Assembly (NCBI GenBank): GCA_965242495.1
Contig: OZ251446.1
Coordinates: 434,001 to 498,000 of the forward strand
Reading direction: 5' to 3'
DNA length: 64,000 nt
Origin: CBDESN01 sp965242495
Lineage (GTDB): Bacteria; Pseudomonadota; Alphaproteobacteria; MPNO01
The position numbers were made by a program, and so were the translations under genes. The notes below the pieces were generated by a model. The model ran no database searches, was not told where the DNA came from, and saw only the letters and a program-made list of their open reading frames with translations. Below, piece after piece: positions 7,915-17,458 of this stretch. Each line of letters opens with the position of its first letter. The first letter of the stretch is position 1.

Positions 7915-8687
7915 GCCGGTCCATTCCCTGGGAGCGGCTTTCGCCCTGGCTGTTCTCCGTCGGCGGGCTCGCGCTGTGGGAGCTGGTCTGCCGGCTGTTC
8001 GACCTCGATGCGTTCGTCCTGCCGGCGCCGTCGCTGATCTTCGCCGCCCTGATCGAGTTCTGGCGCGCCGTCTGGCATAACTCGGTCGTCACCCTGTGGA
8101 CGACGCTTCTGGGCTTCGGGATCGCCGTCGGCTTCGGGCTGCTGCTGGGGATCGCGGTCGGCTGGTCGCGCACCGTCTATAACGGCCTCTACCCGGTCAT
8201 GGTGGGGTTCAACAGCATCCCCAAGGTGGCGGTGGTGCCGATCCTCATCATCTGGTTCGGCATCGGCGAGGTGCCGGCGATCCTGACCGCCTTCCTGATC
8301 TCCTTCTTTCCGATCGTGGTCAACGTCGCCACCGGGATCGCCACCATGGAGCCCGAGCTGGAGGACGTGCTGCGGGCGCTCGGGGCGAAGAAGATCGACA
8401 TCATGTTCCGGGTCGGCATTCCCCGCTCGATGCCGTATTTCTTCGGGTCGCTCAAGGTGGCGATCACGCTGGCCTTCGTCGGTTCGGTGGTCTCCGAGAC
8501 CGTGGGCGCCAACGCCGGGATCGGCCATATGATGCTGGACGCCTATTCCCGCTTCGAAGTGCCGCTGGTCTGGGCCGGGCTGATCGCGCTCGCGGTCGAG
8601 GGCATCGCCATGTATGCGGTCTTCGCCTGGATCGAACTGCGCACCACGCGCTGGGCCTTTCGCTCCACCGTGAGCGCGGGCGTCTGA
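7911..8687 (+). CDS. ABC transporter permease (SsuC/BPD type)
   Basis: A 258-residue inner-membrane protein with about six transmembrane segments, starting near residues 10-30 (LFSVGGLALWELVC) and including ILIIWFGIGEVPAILTAF and the closing IALAVEGIAMYAVFAW. The cytoplasmic EAA loop that docks on the ATPase is visible as ALGAKKIDIMFRVGIPRSM. It forms a homodimeric channel with the ATPase encoded just before it; their genes overlap by ATGA. The xdhA-like gene starts 13 bp after it, so the uptake and oxidation genes form one transcription unit. Confidence 0.92.
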   Translation: MSRSIPWERLSPWLFSVGGLALWELVCRLFDLDAFVLPAPSLIFAALIEFWRAVWHNSVVTLWTTLLGFGIAVGFGLLLGIAVGWSRTVYNGLYPVMVGFNSIPKVAVVPILIIWFGIGEVPAILTAFLISFFPIVVNVATGIATMEPELEDVLRALGAKKIDIMFRVGIPRSMPYFFGSLKVAITLAFVGSVVSETVGANAGIGHMMLDAYSRFEVPLVWAGLIALAVEGIAMYAVFAWIELRTTRWAFRSTVSAGV

Positions 8688-8700
8688 TCGGGAGCGTTCG

Positions 8701-10143
8701 ATGCCGGGAGCGATACGTTTCATTCTCGACGGCGAGGCCCGCGCCGTCGCCGACGCGGCCCCGACGGCGACGGCGCTCGACTGGCTGCGCGGGGCCGCCG
8801 GCCGCCGCGGCGTCAAGGAGGGCTGCGCCGAAGGAGATTGCGGCGCCTGCACGATCGTCGTCGGCGAGGCCGAGCGCGGCCGGATGCGCTACGAAGCGGT
8901 CAACAGCTGCCTGATGGCGCTGCCGCAGCTCGACGGCAAGTTCGTCCTCACCGTCGAGGGGCTGGCGGAGGCCGGCGGCGCGCTGCACCCGGTCCAGCAG
9001 GCCCTGGTCGATACCGACGGCGCCCAGTGCGGCTTCTGCACGCCGGGCTTCGTCATGGCGCTGTTCGCTTTCGCGCATTCGGGCGAGGCGGCGGACGACG
9101 ACACGATCCACGACGCGCTGGCGGGCAATCTCTGCCGTTGCACCGGCTACCGGCCGATCGTCGACGCCGCGAGGCGCGTCGGCGGTCGGGTGCGGGACCG
9201 GTTCGCCGCCGACGAGGCCGGGATTGCGGACATGCTGGCGGCGTTGCCGCGCTCCGGCCGGGCATACGCCTTCGGGGCGCAGCGCTTCTTCGCCCCGCGC
9301 ACCGTCGCCGGGCTCGCCCGGCTGTGCGCCGACCATCCCGGCGCCCGCCTGCTCGCCGGCGGCACCGATCTGGGCCTGTCGATCGCCAAGGACCGCGAAC
9401 CCCACGAGACGCTGATCTCGGTGTCGCATGCGCCCCGGCTGCGACGGATCCTGCGCCGCCGCGGGGAGATCGAGATCGGCGCCGCGGCGACCTATACGCA
9501 GGTCCTGCCGGTCTTCGACCGGCGCTACCCGTCCTTCGCCCGTCTGATCCGGCGTCTGGGTTCGCGCCAGATCCGCAATCTCGGCACGATCGGCGGCAAC
9601 GTCGCCAACGCCTCGCCGATCGGCGACAGCCTGCCCTGCCTGATCGCCCTCGATGCGACGCTGGTTCTCCGGTCGGTCGCGGCGCGGCGCGAGATGCCGA
9701 TCGAGGAATTCTTCGTCGGCTATCGCGAAACGGCGCTGGATCCCGGCGAGTTCATCGAGGCGATCCGCGTTCCGCTCCCCGCCGAGGGCCGGCGCTTCCA
9801 CGCCTACAAGATCTCCAAGCGGTTCGATCAGGACATCTCGGCGGTGATCTGCGCTTGTCGCATCGGCGTGGACCGCGGGATCGTGACCGATCTCCGCATC
9901 GCCTATGGCGGGATGGCGGCGACGCCGAAACGCGCCCGCGCCTGCGAAGCGGCGCTGCTGGGCAAGCCCTGGAGCGAGGCCGGGGCGCGCGCGGCCGGGG
10001 CCGCCCTGGCCGCGGATTACGCGCCGATCGACGATTTTCGGGCGAGCGCCGCCTATCGCTCCGAGGTCGCGGCCAACCTGCTGATCCGGCTGCATGCGCA
10101 GACCGCCGGCGGGGCGGCGCCGTCCGAGGTGGCGGCGCTGTGA
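8701..10143 (+). CDS. xdhA: Xanthine dehydrogenase small subunit (2x[2Fe-2S] and FAD domains)
   Basis: A 480-residue XdhA-type subunit. The plant-type cluster ligands are Cys42, Cys47, Cys50 and Cys70 (CAEGDCGAC); the second cluster is Cys110, Cys113, Cys145 and Cys147 (CGFC, CRCTGY). From about residue 190 a CO-dehydrogenase-flavoprotein-like FAD domain follows, with LLAGGTDLGLSIAK and the LGTIGGNVANASPIGD phosphate-binding loop. Electrons taken from xanthine or hypoxanthine at the Mo centre of XdhB pass through these clusters to FAD and NAD+. The 480-residue fused form is typical of bacterial XdhA. It overlaps xdhB by 4 bp (GTGA). No xdhC insertion factor gene is seen in this locus. Confidence 0.93.
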   Translation: MPGAIRFILDGEARAVADAAPTATALDWLRGAAGRRGVKEGCAEGDCGACTIVVGEAERGRMRYEAVNSCLMALPQLDGKFVLTVEGLAEAGGALHPVQQALVDTDGAQCGFCTPGFVMALFAFAHSGEAADDDTIHDALAGNLCRCTGYRPIVDAARRVGGRVRDRFAADEAGIADMLAALPRSGRAYAFGAQRFFAPRTVAGLARLCADHPGARLLAGGTDLGLSIAKDREPHETLISVSHAPRLRRILRRRGEIEIGAAATYTQVLPVFDRRYPSFARLIRRLGSRQIRNLGTIGGNVANASPIGDSLPCLIALDATLVLRSVAARREMPIEEFFVGYRETALDPGEFIEAIRVPLPAEGRRFHAYKISKRFDQDISAVICACRIGVDRGIVTDLRIAYGGMAATPKRARACEAALLGKPWSEAGARAAGAALAADYAPIDDFRASAAYRSEVAANLLIRLHAQTAGGAAPSEVAAL

Positions 10144-12467
10144 CCGCCGGCATCCAGGGCGGCGTCCATCGCGCCGTGCGGCATGACAGCGCCGGGAAGC
10201 ACGTGACCGGCAAAGCCGTCTATGTCGACGACATGCCCGCGCCGCCCGACGCGCAGGAGGCCTGGCTCGTCACCAGCGCGCTGCCGCATGCGCGCATCCG
10301 GCGCATCGACGCGACCCGCGCCGCGGCCTTTCCCGGCGTCGGCGCGGTCGTCACCGCGGCCGACATCCCGGGGGTCAACGACGTCGCGCCGATCTTTTCC
10401 GGCGAACCGATCCTCGCCGACGGCGTCGTCGAGTATCACGGCCATCCGGTCGCCGCGGTCGCCGCGGCGACGCGCGACGCCGCGCGCCAGGCCGCGGCCC
10501 TGGTCGAGGTGGAGTACGAGGAGCTCCCGCCCGTCCTCTCGATCGAGGACGCGCTGGAGAGGCGGCTCCGGGTCGGGCCGCCGCAGATCATGCGCCGGGG
10601 CGACGCCGCGGCCGCCATCGCCGCGGCGCCTCACCGGCTGCGGGGCGAGGTCCGCTGCGGCGGTCAGGACCATTTCTATCTCGAGGGGCAGGTCGCGCTC
10701 GTCCTCCCGCAGGAAGACCGCGACATGCTGGTCTACAGCTCGACCCAGCATCCGACCGAGGCTCAGCACGGCGTGGCCCGCGTGCTCGGCATTCCGGACA
10801 ATGCGGTGACGGTCGAGATCCGCCGGATGGGCGGCGGGTTCGGCGGCAAGGAGAGCCAGTCCACGATCATCGCCGCGATCGCCGCGCTGCTCGCCTGGAA
10901 GACCGGCCGGCCGGTCAAGCTCCGCCTGTCGCGCGACGACGACATGATCGTCACCGGCAAGCGGCATGACTTCCTGTTCCGCTACGAGGCGGGGTTCGAC
11001 GACGACGGCGCGATCCGGGGGCTCGACATGCTGCTCGCGGCGCGGGCCGGCAACGTCGCCGACCTGACGACCTCGGTGCTCACGCGCGCCCTCTGTCACG
11101 TCGACAACTGCTACTACCTGCCGAACGTTCTCTTCAGGGGCGAGGCCTGCAAGACCAACACGGTGTCCAACACCGGGTTCCGCGGCTTCGGCGGGCCGCA
11201 GGGAATGCTCGCCGTCGAGACCGTGATCGAGCACGTGGCGCGCAGCCTGGGGCTCGGGATCGACGACGTCCGCCGCCGCAACTATTACGGCGGGGCCGGT
11301 CGCGACGTGACGCCCTATGGGCAGACCGTCGAGGACAACGTCATCGTCGAGATCGTCGACCGGCTCGAACGCGAGGTCGGGATCGAACGACGCCGCGAGG
11401 AGATCCGGGCGTTCAACCGGGCCAGCCCGCTGGTCAAGAAGGGACTCGCCCTGATGCCGGTCAAGTTCGGCATCTCGTTCAACCTGCCGACGCTCAACCA
11501 GGCGGGGGCGTTGGTCCACGTCTACACCGACGGCAGCGTGCATCTTAACCATGGCGGAACCGAGATGGGGCAGGGGTTGTTCGTCAAGGTCGCCCAGGTG
11601 GTCGCCGAGACGCTCCAGATCGACGTCGACAAGGTGAAGGTCTCGGCGACGACGACGGCCAAGGTGCCGAACACGTCGCCGACCGCGGCCTCCTCGGGCT
11701 CCGATCTCAACGGCATGGCGGCCCGCTACGCCGCGCTGCAAATCCGGGAGCGGATGACCGACGTCGCCGCCGGGCATTTCGACGTCGGGCGCGAGCAGAT
11801 CGTCTTCGCTGGCAACCGGGTCCATGCCGGCAACCGCAACATGTCCTTCGGCGAGCTCGCGCAGCTGTCCTGGCGGGAGCGCGTGTCGCTGTCGGCGACC
11901 GGTTTCTACCGCACCCCCAAGATCGAGTGGGACGGCGAGGCGATGCAGGGCCGGCCGTTCTATTACTTCAGCTACGGCGCCTGCGTCTCGGAAGTGGCGA
12001 TCGATACGCTGACCGGCGAGAGCCGGGTGCTGCGCGCCGACATCCTCCAGGACTGCGGGAACTCGCTCAACCCGGCGATCGATCTCGGCCAGATCGAGGG
12101 CGCCTTCGTCCAGGGCATGGGCTGGCTCACGATGGAGGAGTTGTGGTGGGACGACGCCGGCCGGCTGCGGACCCACGGGCCGTCCACCTACAAGATCCCG
12201 GGAAGCCGCGATGCGCCGGCGGCGTTCAACGTCCACATGTTGGAGGACGCGCCCAACCGCGAGCCGACGATCTTCCGCTCCAAGGCGATCGGCGAGCCGC
12301 CGCTGATGCTGGCGGTCGCGGTCTGGCTCGCGATCCGCGACGCGGTCTCGTCGCTCGCCGGGCATCGTCATCTCGTGGCCCTCGATGCGCCGGCGACGCC
12401 CGAGCGCATCCTGCGGGCGGTGGCGGACGTTCGCGCCCGGGATGCGGGCGGCGGGCTGGAAACCTGA
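10140..12467 (+). CDS. xdhB: Xanthine dehydrogenase large, molybdopterin-binding subunit
   Basis: A 775-residue XdhB subunit, normal length. It starts at a GTG overlapping the xdhA stop. Hallmarks are GKAVYVDDMPAP at the start, GGQDHFYLEGQ, the molybdopterin-binding GGGFGGKESQ, the active-site loop FRGFGGPQGM with the arginine that positions purines, and the C-terminal AIGEPPLMLA glutamate that activates the Mo-bound hydroxyl. With XdhA it oxidises hypoxanthine to xanthine to urate. The loop differs from the AYRCSFR type of CO dehydrogenase, which supports a purine substrate. Neighbours encode urate, HIU and OHCU enzymes, which confirms the pathway. Confidence 0.94.
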   Translation: MTAGIQGGVHRAVRHDSAGKHVTGKAVYVDDMPAPPDAQEAWLVTSALPHARIRRIDATRAAAFPGVGAVVTAADIPGVNDVAPIFSGEPILADGVVEYHGHPVAAVAAATRDAARQAAALVEVEYEELPPVLSIEDALERRLRVGPPQIMRRGDAAAAIAAAPHRLRGEVRCGGQDHFYLEGQVALVLPQEDRDMLVYSSTQHPTEAQHGVARVLGIPDNAVTVEIRRMGGGFGGKESQSTIIAAIAALLAWKTGRPVKLRLSRDDDMIVTGKRHDFLFRYEAGFDDDGAIRGLDMLLAARAGNVADLTTSVLTRALCHVDNCYYLPNVLFRGEACKTNTVSNTGFRGFGGPQGMLAVETVIEHVARSLGLGIDDVRRRNYYGGAGRDVTPYGQTVEDNVIVEIVDRLEREVGIERRREEIRAFNRASPLVKKGLALMPVKFGISFNLPTLNQAGALVHVYTDGSVHLNHGGTEMGQGLFVKVAQVVAETLQIDVDKVKVSATTTAKVPNTSPTAASSGSDLNGMAARYAALQIRERMTDVAAGHFDVGREQIVFAGNRVHAGNRNMSFGELAQLSWRERVSLSATGFYRTPKIEWDGEAMQGRPFYYFSYGACVSEVAIDTLTGESRVLRADILQDCGNSLNPAIDLGQIEGAFVQGMGWLTMEELWWDDAGRLRTHGPSTYKIPGSRDAPAAFNVHMLEDAPNREPTIFRSKAIGEPPLMLAVAVWLAIRDAVSSLAGHRHLVALDAPATPERILRAVADVRARDAGGGLET

Positions 12468-12480
12468 TCGGAGGGGTGAA

Positions 12481-13980
12481 ATGCGGACGCTCATTCGCGG
12501 CGGCTGGGTGGTCGGGTTCAAGGAGCCCGGCCACCGGCTGATCCCCGACGGGGTGGTCGTCTTCGAGGACGACCGGATCGTCCATGTCGGGCGCGGCTTC
12601 GACGGTCCGGTCGACCGCGAGATCGACGCCGCGGGCAAGCTGGTCTCGCCGGGCTTCATCGACACCCACGTCCATTCCGGCCATCGCGCCTCGCATCGCC
12701 TGATCTGCGACACTGGCCGTCCCGACTATTTCGGCCAGCCCTTCCTCGAGATCAGTACGGCGCGCCGGGGCGCGCGGGTCGGCGGCGACCCGCGCTACGA
12801 CGCGGACGATCCGAGGGCGCGATCCGAAATCGCGCTGTGGTCGCTGTTCACCGTCGTGGACCTGCTGCGCTGCGGGACGACGACCTTCGTCGAGTTCGGC
12901 GCCGGCGCCGCGATCCAGGAGGCGCTGCTGGGCGACCTCGAACGGTTCGGGCTGCGCGGCTATCTCGGTCCCGGCTACGATGTCGGGCGTTGGGTCGGCG
13001 GCGAGGGCGGCAGGCTCGTCCGCGACGTCGATCTCGAGGCCGGCCGCCGTGAGTTCGACGAGGCCGTCGCCTTCGTCAAGCGGATCGACGGCAGCGTCTC
13101 GGGCCGGGCGAAGGGGATATTGGTGCCGCGCGAGATCGAATCGGTATCGGTCGAGCAGATCCGCGCGACCGCGGACCTCGCGCGCGACCTGGACATGCCG
13201 GTGGCGATCCATGCGTCCTACAACGTGCTCGAATTCTACGACGTCGTGCGCGAGCATCTGAAGACGCCGATCGAGCTGCTCGAGTCGCTCGGCCTGTTGC
13301 GGTTGGGACCCAGGGTGAATATCGGCCATGGCAATCTCGTCGCCGAGCATCCCAGGCTCGCCTATTCCGGCGGTCGCGACATTGATCTCATGGGCGGTTA
13401 CGGCTGCACGGTCTCGCACTGCCCGACCAACCTGATCCGCCGCGCCCGCTATCTCGATTCCTTCGCCAAATACCGGAAGGCCGGCGTCAACCTGGCCCTT
13501 GGCTCCGACACCTACCCGCGCGACCTCATCATGCAGATGCGGATGGCGTCCTATATGGGGAAGCTGGTGTCGAAGGATCTTTCGTCCGCCTCGGCGGCGG
13601 AGACGTTCGAGGCCGCGACGCTCGCCGGCGCCCGTTCGCTCGGGCGGCCGGATCTGGGCCGCCTCGCCGCCGGGGCCAAGGCCGACATCCTGCTCATCGA
13701 CCAGTCGCGCACCGGTTCGCTGCGCTACGGCCCGGTGCGCGATCCGATCAAGAGCCTGGTCGAATGCGGGGTCGCCGACGACGTGGACACCGTGATCGTG
13801 GACGGCGTCGTCCGCATGGAGGACCGGACGATTCCCGGCCTCGATCTCGACCGGCTGCGGCAGGACGCACAGGCGGCGGGCCAGTGGATGTGGGACCATT
13901 GGCAGGAATGGGACCCGCAGGAGCGCACCGCCGGGCAGGTGAGCCCGTGGTCCTTCCCGCTCCTCGACGCCGACGGGTGA
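12481..13980 (+). CDS. Amidohydrolase-family aminohydrolase (guanine/8-oxopurine deaminase-like)
   Basis: A 499-residue metal-dependent aminohydrolase of the chlorohydrolase/guanine deaminase superfamily. Metal ligands visible are His63 and His65 (DTHVHSGH), a His in AIHASYN, a His in NIGHGNLV and the Asp in LGSDTYPRD. The start has GGAGGGG directly upstream and lies 13 bp after xdhB. In this operon the obvious job is deamination of an aminopurine, for example guanine to xanthine, feeding XdhAB. Members also act on cytosine, S-adenosylhomocysteine and triazines, so the exact substrate is inferred from context only. A short C-terminal extension follows the barrel and ends in WSFPLLDADG. Confidence 0.8.
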   Translation: MRTLIRGGWVVGFKEPGHRLIPDGVVVFEDDRIVHVGRGFDGPVDREIDAAGKLVSPGFIDTHVHSGHRASHRLICDTGRPDYFGQPFLEISTARRGARVGGDPRYDADDPRARSEIALWSLFTVVDLLRCGTTTFVEFGAGAAIQEALLGDLERFGLRGYLGPGYDVGRWVGGEGGRLVRDVDLEAGRREFDEAVAFVKRIDGSVSGRAKGILVPREIESVSVEQIRATADLARDLDMPVAIHASYNVLEFYDVVREHLKTPIELLESLGLLRLGPRVNIGHGNLVAEHPRLAYSGGRDIDLMGGYGCTVSHCPTNLIRRARYLDSFAKYRKAGVNLALGSDTYPRDLIMQMRMASYMGKLVSKDLSSASAAETFEAATLAGARSLGRPDLGRLAAGAKADILLIDQSRTGSLRYGPVRDPIKSLVECGVADDVDTVIVDGVVRMEDRTIPGLDLDRLRQDAQAAGQWMWDHWQEWDPQERTAGQVSPWSFPLLDADG

Positions 13981-13986
13981 GCGCTC

Positions 13987-14502
13987 GTGGCGCCGTCGCT
14001 GTCCGCGATCAACGCCGCCGATCGCGCGGCGTTCGTCGCCGCCCTGGGGGCGGTGTTCGAATCCTCGCCCTGGGTCGCCGAAGCGGCGTGGGCGTCGCGT
14101 CCCTTCGCCTCCGTCGATGCGTTGCATGCGGCGATGGCGACGGCGGTCGGCCGCGCCGACGAGGCGACGCGGCTCGCCCTGGTCCGCGCGCATCCGGACC
14201 TCGCCGGCAAGGCGGCGCGGGCCGGGACGCTCACCGACTATTCGACCCGCGAGCAGGCGGGGGCCGGGCTCGACCGGCTGACCGACGAGGAATACGAACG
14301 CTTCCATGCGCTCAATGACGCCTACAAGACGCGCTTCGGTTTCCCCTTCGTCATCGCCGTGCGCGGCCATACGAAGTCGACCATCCTGGCGGCTTTCGAG
14401 CGGCGTCTGCGACACGACCGCGCCGCCGAGCTGGAGGAGGCCCTCCGCAACGTCGCCCGCATCGCCCGCCTCCGGCTGGGGGAGCTGATCCGGGAGCCGT
14501 GA
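13987..14502 (+). CDS. uraD: OHCU decarboxylase
   Basis: A 171-residue all-helical enzyme that decarboxylates 2-oxo-4-hydroxy-4-carboxy-5-ureidoimidazoline to S-allantoin, the last step of urate oxidation. The conserved active-site segment is RAHPDLAGKAA with His69; the ENxxYxxKFGFPFVIAVRG-like region is present as NDAYKTRFGFPFVIAVRGH, followed by the KSTILAAFERRL helix. Length and motif order match UraD. It begins at a GTG 6 bp after the aminohydrolase. PuuD and UraH, which make its substrate, follow downstream. Confidence 0.92.
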   Translation: MAPSLSAINAADRAAFVAALGAVFESSPWVAEAAWASRPFASVDALHAAMATAVGRADEATRLALVRAHPDLAGKAARAGTLTDYSTREQAGAGLDRLTDEEYERFHALNDAYKTRFGFPFVIAVRGHTKSTILAAFERRLRHDRAAELEEALRNVARIARLRLGELIREP

Positions 14503-14635
14503 GGGCGGGGCGAGACGAACGCATGGCTTCCACGCCGACGAAGCCCGGGCGGCCGGGAGTTCGGCCAGGTTCGAATGACGGATCGCCGCCCGGCGACGTG
14601 GACCCGGGCCGGTAACGACAGCGAGAGCGCGCCGC

Positions 14636-15838
14636 ATGGACCCGATCATCGCCGAATGGCTCAACCTCGTGCTGCGCTGGCTCCATATCGTCACCGGCAT
14701 CGCCTGGATCGGCACGTCGTTCTTCTTCATGTGGCTCGACAGCCATATCGAGCCGCCCGCCGGGCCCAAGGGCAAGGTCGAGGGCGAGCTGTGGCTCACC
14801 CATTCCGGCGGCTTCTACCAGATCGCCAAGATGGACCTGGCGCCGGCGGAGATCCCGAAGACCCTCCACTGGTTCAAATGGGAAGCGGGCTTCACCTGGA
14901 TCAGCGGCTTCTTGCTGCTGGCGGTGATCTATTATCTGGGGGCCGAGGTCTACCTGATCGACCCGCAGGTCGCCGACATCCCGGCCGGGACGGCGATCGG
15001 GCTGAGCCTCGCGATCCTGCTGGCGGGCTGGCTGATCTACGACCGGTTGTACCGGTCGCCGCTGCGCCATGCCGGGTTTCTCGTCGAGGCGATCGGCTGC
15101 GGGCTGCTGGCGGCGCTGTCCTACGGCCTGACGCTGGTCTACAGCGACCGCGGCGCCTACGTCCATGTCGGCGCCATGCTGGGCACGATCATGGCCGCCA
15201 ATGTGTGGTTCATCATCATTCCCGGGCAACGCAAGCTGGTCGAGGCGACCAAGGCGGGCGCGCCGCTCGACCCCCGGCTGGCGTTCGACGCCAAGCAGCG
15301 CTCGGTCCACAACAACTACATGACGCTGCCCGTCATCTTCATCATGATGAGCAGCCACTACCCGAGCACGTTCGGCCACGCTTACGGTTGGGCGATCCTG
15401 CTCGCGCTGTTCGCGGTCGGCGCCGTCGTCCGCCACTGGTTCAACCTGAAGAACGCGGGGCGGATCGCCTATTGGCCGTTCCCGACCGCGGCGGCGATTC
15501 TGCTGGCGACGATCTGGTTGGCGACGCCGCCCGCCTTCCTCGCCGGCGCGGCGCCCGCGGCGGACGACCGGGAGCCGGTGACCTTCGCCGAGGCCTATGC
15601 GGTCATCGCCGAGCGCTGCGTGAGCTGCCATGCGGCGAAGCCCGCGAACGAGGACTTCGACGCGCCGCCCAAGAACGTCATGTTCGATACCGCCGAGCAG
15701 ATCCAGCGCCAGGCGATCAAGATCCGGGCGGTGTCGGTGCTGACCAGGACGATGCCGCTCGGCGACGACGCCGGGATGACCGAGGCGGAGCGGGCGCTGC
15801 TCGGCCGCTGGATCGACGAGGGCGCGAACATCGAATAG
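14636..15838 (+). CDS. puuD: Membrane urate oxidase with C-terminal cytochrome c domain
   Basis: A 400-residue integral membrane protein. Residues 1-310 contain about eight hydrophobic segments, beginning WLNLVLRWLHIVTGIAWIGT with the family's early histidine. After these comes a cytochrome c domain with haem motif CVSCH (about residue 328) and a probable axial methionine in RTMPLGDD. PuuD replaces soluble uricase in many proteobacteria: it oxidises urate to 5-hydroxyisourate and passes electrons to the respiratory chain rather than making hydrogen peroxide. It is followed 30 bp on by UraH, its product's hydrolase. A 132-bp gap precedes it, which could hold a second promoter. Confidence 0.93.
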   Translation: MDPIIAEWLNLVLRWLHIVTGIAWIGTSFFFMWLDSHIEPPAGPKGKVEGELWLTHSGGFYQIAKMDLAPAEIPKTLHWFKWEAGFTWISGFLLLAVIYYLGAEVYLIDPQVADIPAGTAIGLSLAILLAGWLIYDRLYRSPLRHAGFLVEAIGCGLLAALSYGLTLVYSDRGAYVHVGAMLGTIMAANVWFIIIPGQRKLVEATKAGAPLDPRLAFDAKQRSVHNNYMTLPVIFIMMSSHYPSTFGHAYGWAILLALFAVGAVVRHWFNLKNAGRIAYWPFPTAAAILLATIWLATPPAFLAGAAPAADDREPVTFAEAYAVIAERCVSCHAAKPANEDFDAPPKNVMFDTAEQIQRQAIKIRAVSVLTRTMPLGDDAGMTEAERALLGRWIDEGANIE

Positions 15839-15868
15839 GGCCGGACGAGGCGAAGGACGGAGACGGGG

Positions 15869-16228
15869 ATGGGACGGTTGACGACTCACGTACTGGATAC
15901 CGCGCGCGGCGCGCCTGGGGCCGGCATGCGGATCGATCTGTTCGCCGAGATCGAGGACGAGGACGAGCTCGAGCTGGTCGCTTCCAGAGTCACCAACGAA
16001 GACGGGCGCTGCGACGAGCCGCTGCTCGAAGGCGACGAGATGATTCCCGGCGTCTACGAGCTGGTGTTTCACGCCGGGGCCTATTTCCGCGACGAGGAGG
16101 TCGAGCTGCCCGACCCGCCCTTCGTCGACGAGGTGATCCTGCGCTTCGGCATCGCCGAGGAGGACGGCCATTACCACGTGCCGCTCCTGGTGTCGCCCTG
16201 GAGCTACACGACCTATCGCGGCAGTTGA
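15869..16228 (+). CDS. uraH: 5-hydroxyisourate hydrolase (transthyretin-like)
   Basis: A 119-residue TLP/HIUase. It begins with the GRLTTHVLDTARGAPGAGM strand containing the active-site His, includes the family's arginine in ASRVTNEDGRCDEPL, and ends in the diagnostic C-terminal YRGS tetrapeptide, whose tyrosine and arginine line the active site. It opens the ring of 5-hydroxyisourate to OHCU for UraD. Length is standard. It has no signal peptide, so it is cytoplasmic. It sits 30 bp after puuD and 13 bp before the CoA-transferase gene. Confidence 0.94.
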   Translation: MGRLTTHVLDTARGAPGAGMRIDLFAEIEDEDELELVASRVTNEDGRCDEPLLEGDEMIPGVYELVFHAGAYFRDEEVELPDPPFVDEVILRFGIAEEDGHYHVPLLVSPWSYTTYRGS

Positions 16229-16241
16229 GGAGCGGGGCGGC

Positions 16242-17447
16242 ATGGGCGGACGAGGCGAAGCCGGCGCTCTCGCCGGCCTCCGGGTGGTCGATCTCACGCG
16301 CGTCCTCGGCGGGCCCTACGGCGCGCAGATACTGGGCGATCACGGCGCCGACGTGATCAAGGTCGAGCCGCCGCAGGGCGACGAGACGCGCGATTGGGGG
16401 CCGCCCTTCCACGACGGCGATGCGTCCTACTTCATCGGCGTCAACCGCAACAAGCGTTCGCTGGGGCTGGACCTCTCCGTCCCCGCGGGCCGCGAGGTGC
16501 TGTTCCGGCTGCTGGAGCGGGCGGACGTGCTGATCGAGAATTTCAAGCCCGGCGCGATGGAGCGTTGGGGGCTGGGCTACGACGACGCGCTCGGGGCGCG
16601 CTTCCCGCGGCTGATCCATTGTCGCATCAGCGGATTCGGCGCCGACGGCCCGCTGGGCGGCCTGCCCGGCTACGACGCCGTGGTGCAGGCGATGGCCGGG
16701 ATGTTTTCGATCAACGGCGACGGCGAGGGAGGGCCGACGCGGATCGGCGTCCCGCTGGTCGATCTGGGGACCGGCCTCTATTCGGTGATCGCCATCCTGA
16801 TGGCCCTGGTCGAGCGAGACCGATCGGGGCGGGGGCAGTATCTCGACATGACGCTGTTCGATTGCGGCGTAGCTCTGATGCATCCGCACGCGGCCAACTT
16901 CTTCCTGTCGGGCGACGCGCCGCGGGCGACCGGCAACGCCCATCCCAACCTCAACCCCTATGACAGCTATCGGACGGCGACCGGGGACGTGTTCATCGCC
17001 GCCGGCAACGACCGCGCCTTCGCCCGCCTGTGCGCCGAGATCGGCCGGCCGGAACTGGCCGGAGACCCGCGGTTCGCGGGCAATTCGGACCGGCTGGCCA
17101 ACCGCGACGCCCTGAAGGCGGAGATCGAGGACGCGACCGGCCGGATCGACGCCGCGGCGCTGTGCGCGCGGCTGATGGGCGCGGGCGTCCCCGCCGGTCC
17201 GATCCTCGATACGCGGCAGGTGATGGAGCACGCGCATACCGCGCACCGGGCGATGCTCGTCCAGGCCGGCGATTACCGCGGGACCGGCACGCCGATCAAG
17301 TTCTCGCGCACGCCGGGGACGGCGCGCGCCGCGCCGCCCGGATTCGGCCGCCACGGCCGCGAGATTCTCGCCGAACACGGCTACGCGCCCGAGGACGTAG
17401 AGCGTCTGGCCGCCGACGGCGTGCTCGTCGAGCGGCGGCGAAAATAG
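16242..17447 (+). CDS. CaiB/BaiF family CoA-transferase
   Basis: A 401-residue family III CoA-transferase. The N-terminal LAGLRVVDLTRVLGGPY, NRNKRSLGLDL and LIENFKPGAMERWGLGY blocks are family hallmarks, and the catalytic aspartate is probably in GVPLVDLGTGLYS. These enzymes exchange CoA between a donor acyl-CoA and a carboxylic acid. It starts 13 bp after uraH and should be co-transcribed with the urate genes, yet no CoA step is known in urate to allantoate breakdown. It may act on a downstream product or on the acid made by the operon's oxygenase. Family call firm, role open. Confidence 0.9.
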   Translation: MGGRGEAGALAGLRVVDLTRVLGGPYGAQILGDHGADVIKVEPPQGDETRDWGPPFHDGDASYFIGVNRNKRSLGLDLSVPAGREVLFRLLERADVLIENFKPGAMERWGLGYDDALGARFPRLIHCRISGFGADGPLGGLPGYDAVVQAMAGMFSINGDGEGGPTRIGVPLVDLGTGLYSVIAILMALVERDRSGRGQYLDMTLFDCGVALMHPHAANFFLSGDAPRATGNAHPNLNPYDSYRTATGDVFIAAGNDRAFARLCAEIGRPELAGDPRFAGNSDRLANRDALKAEIEDATGRIDAAALCARLMGAGVPAGPILDTRQVMEHAHTAHRAMLVQAGDYRGTGTPIKFSRTPGTARAAPPGFGRHGREILAEHGYAPEDVERLAADGVLVERRRK

Positions 17448-17458
17448 GCGGCGGGAGA

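Noticed and set aside
14560..14580. GGTTCGAAT word resembling a tRNA T-arm
   Set aside because: No matching T-stem, anticodon arm or acceptor stem could be built around it.
10053..14799. Two long minus-strand open frames (about 886 and 857 codons)
   Set aside because: They are antisense to xdhB, the aminohydrolase and uraD, all supported by family motifs; such long shadow frames are expected at this GC content.
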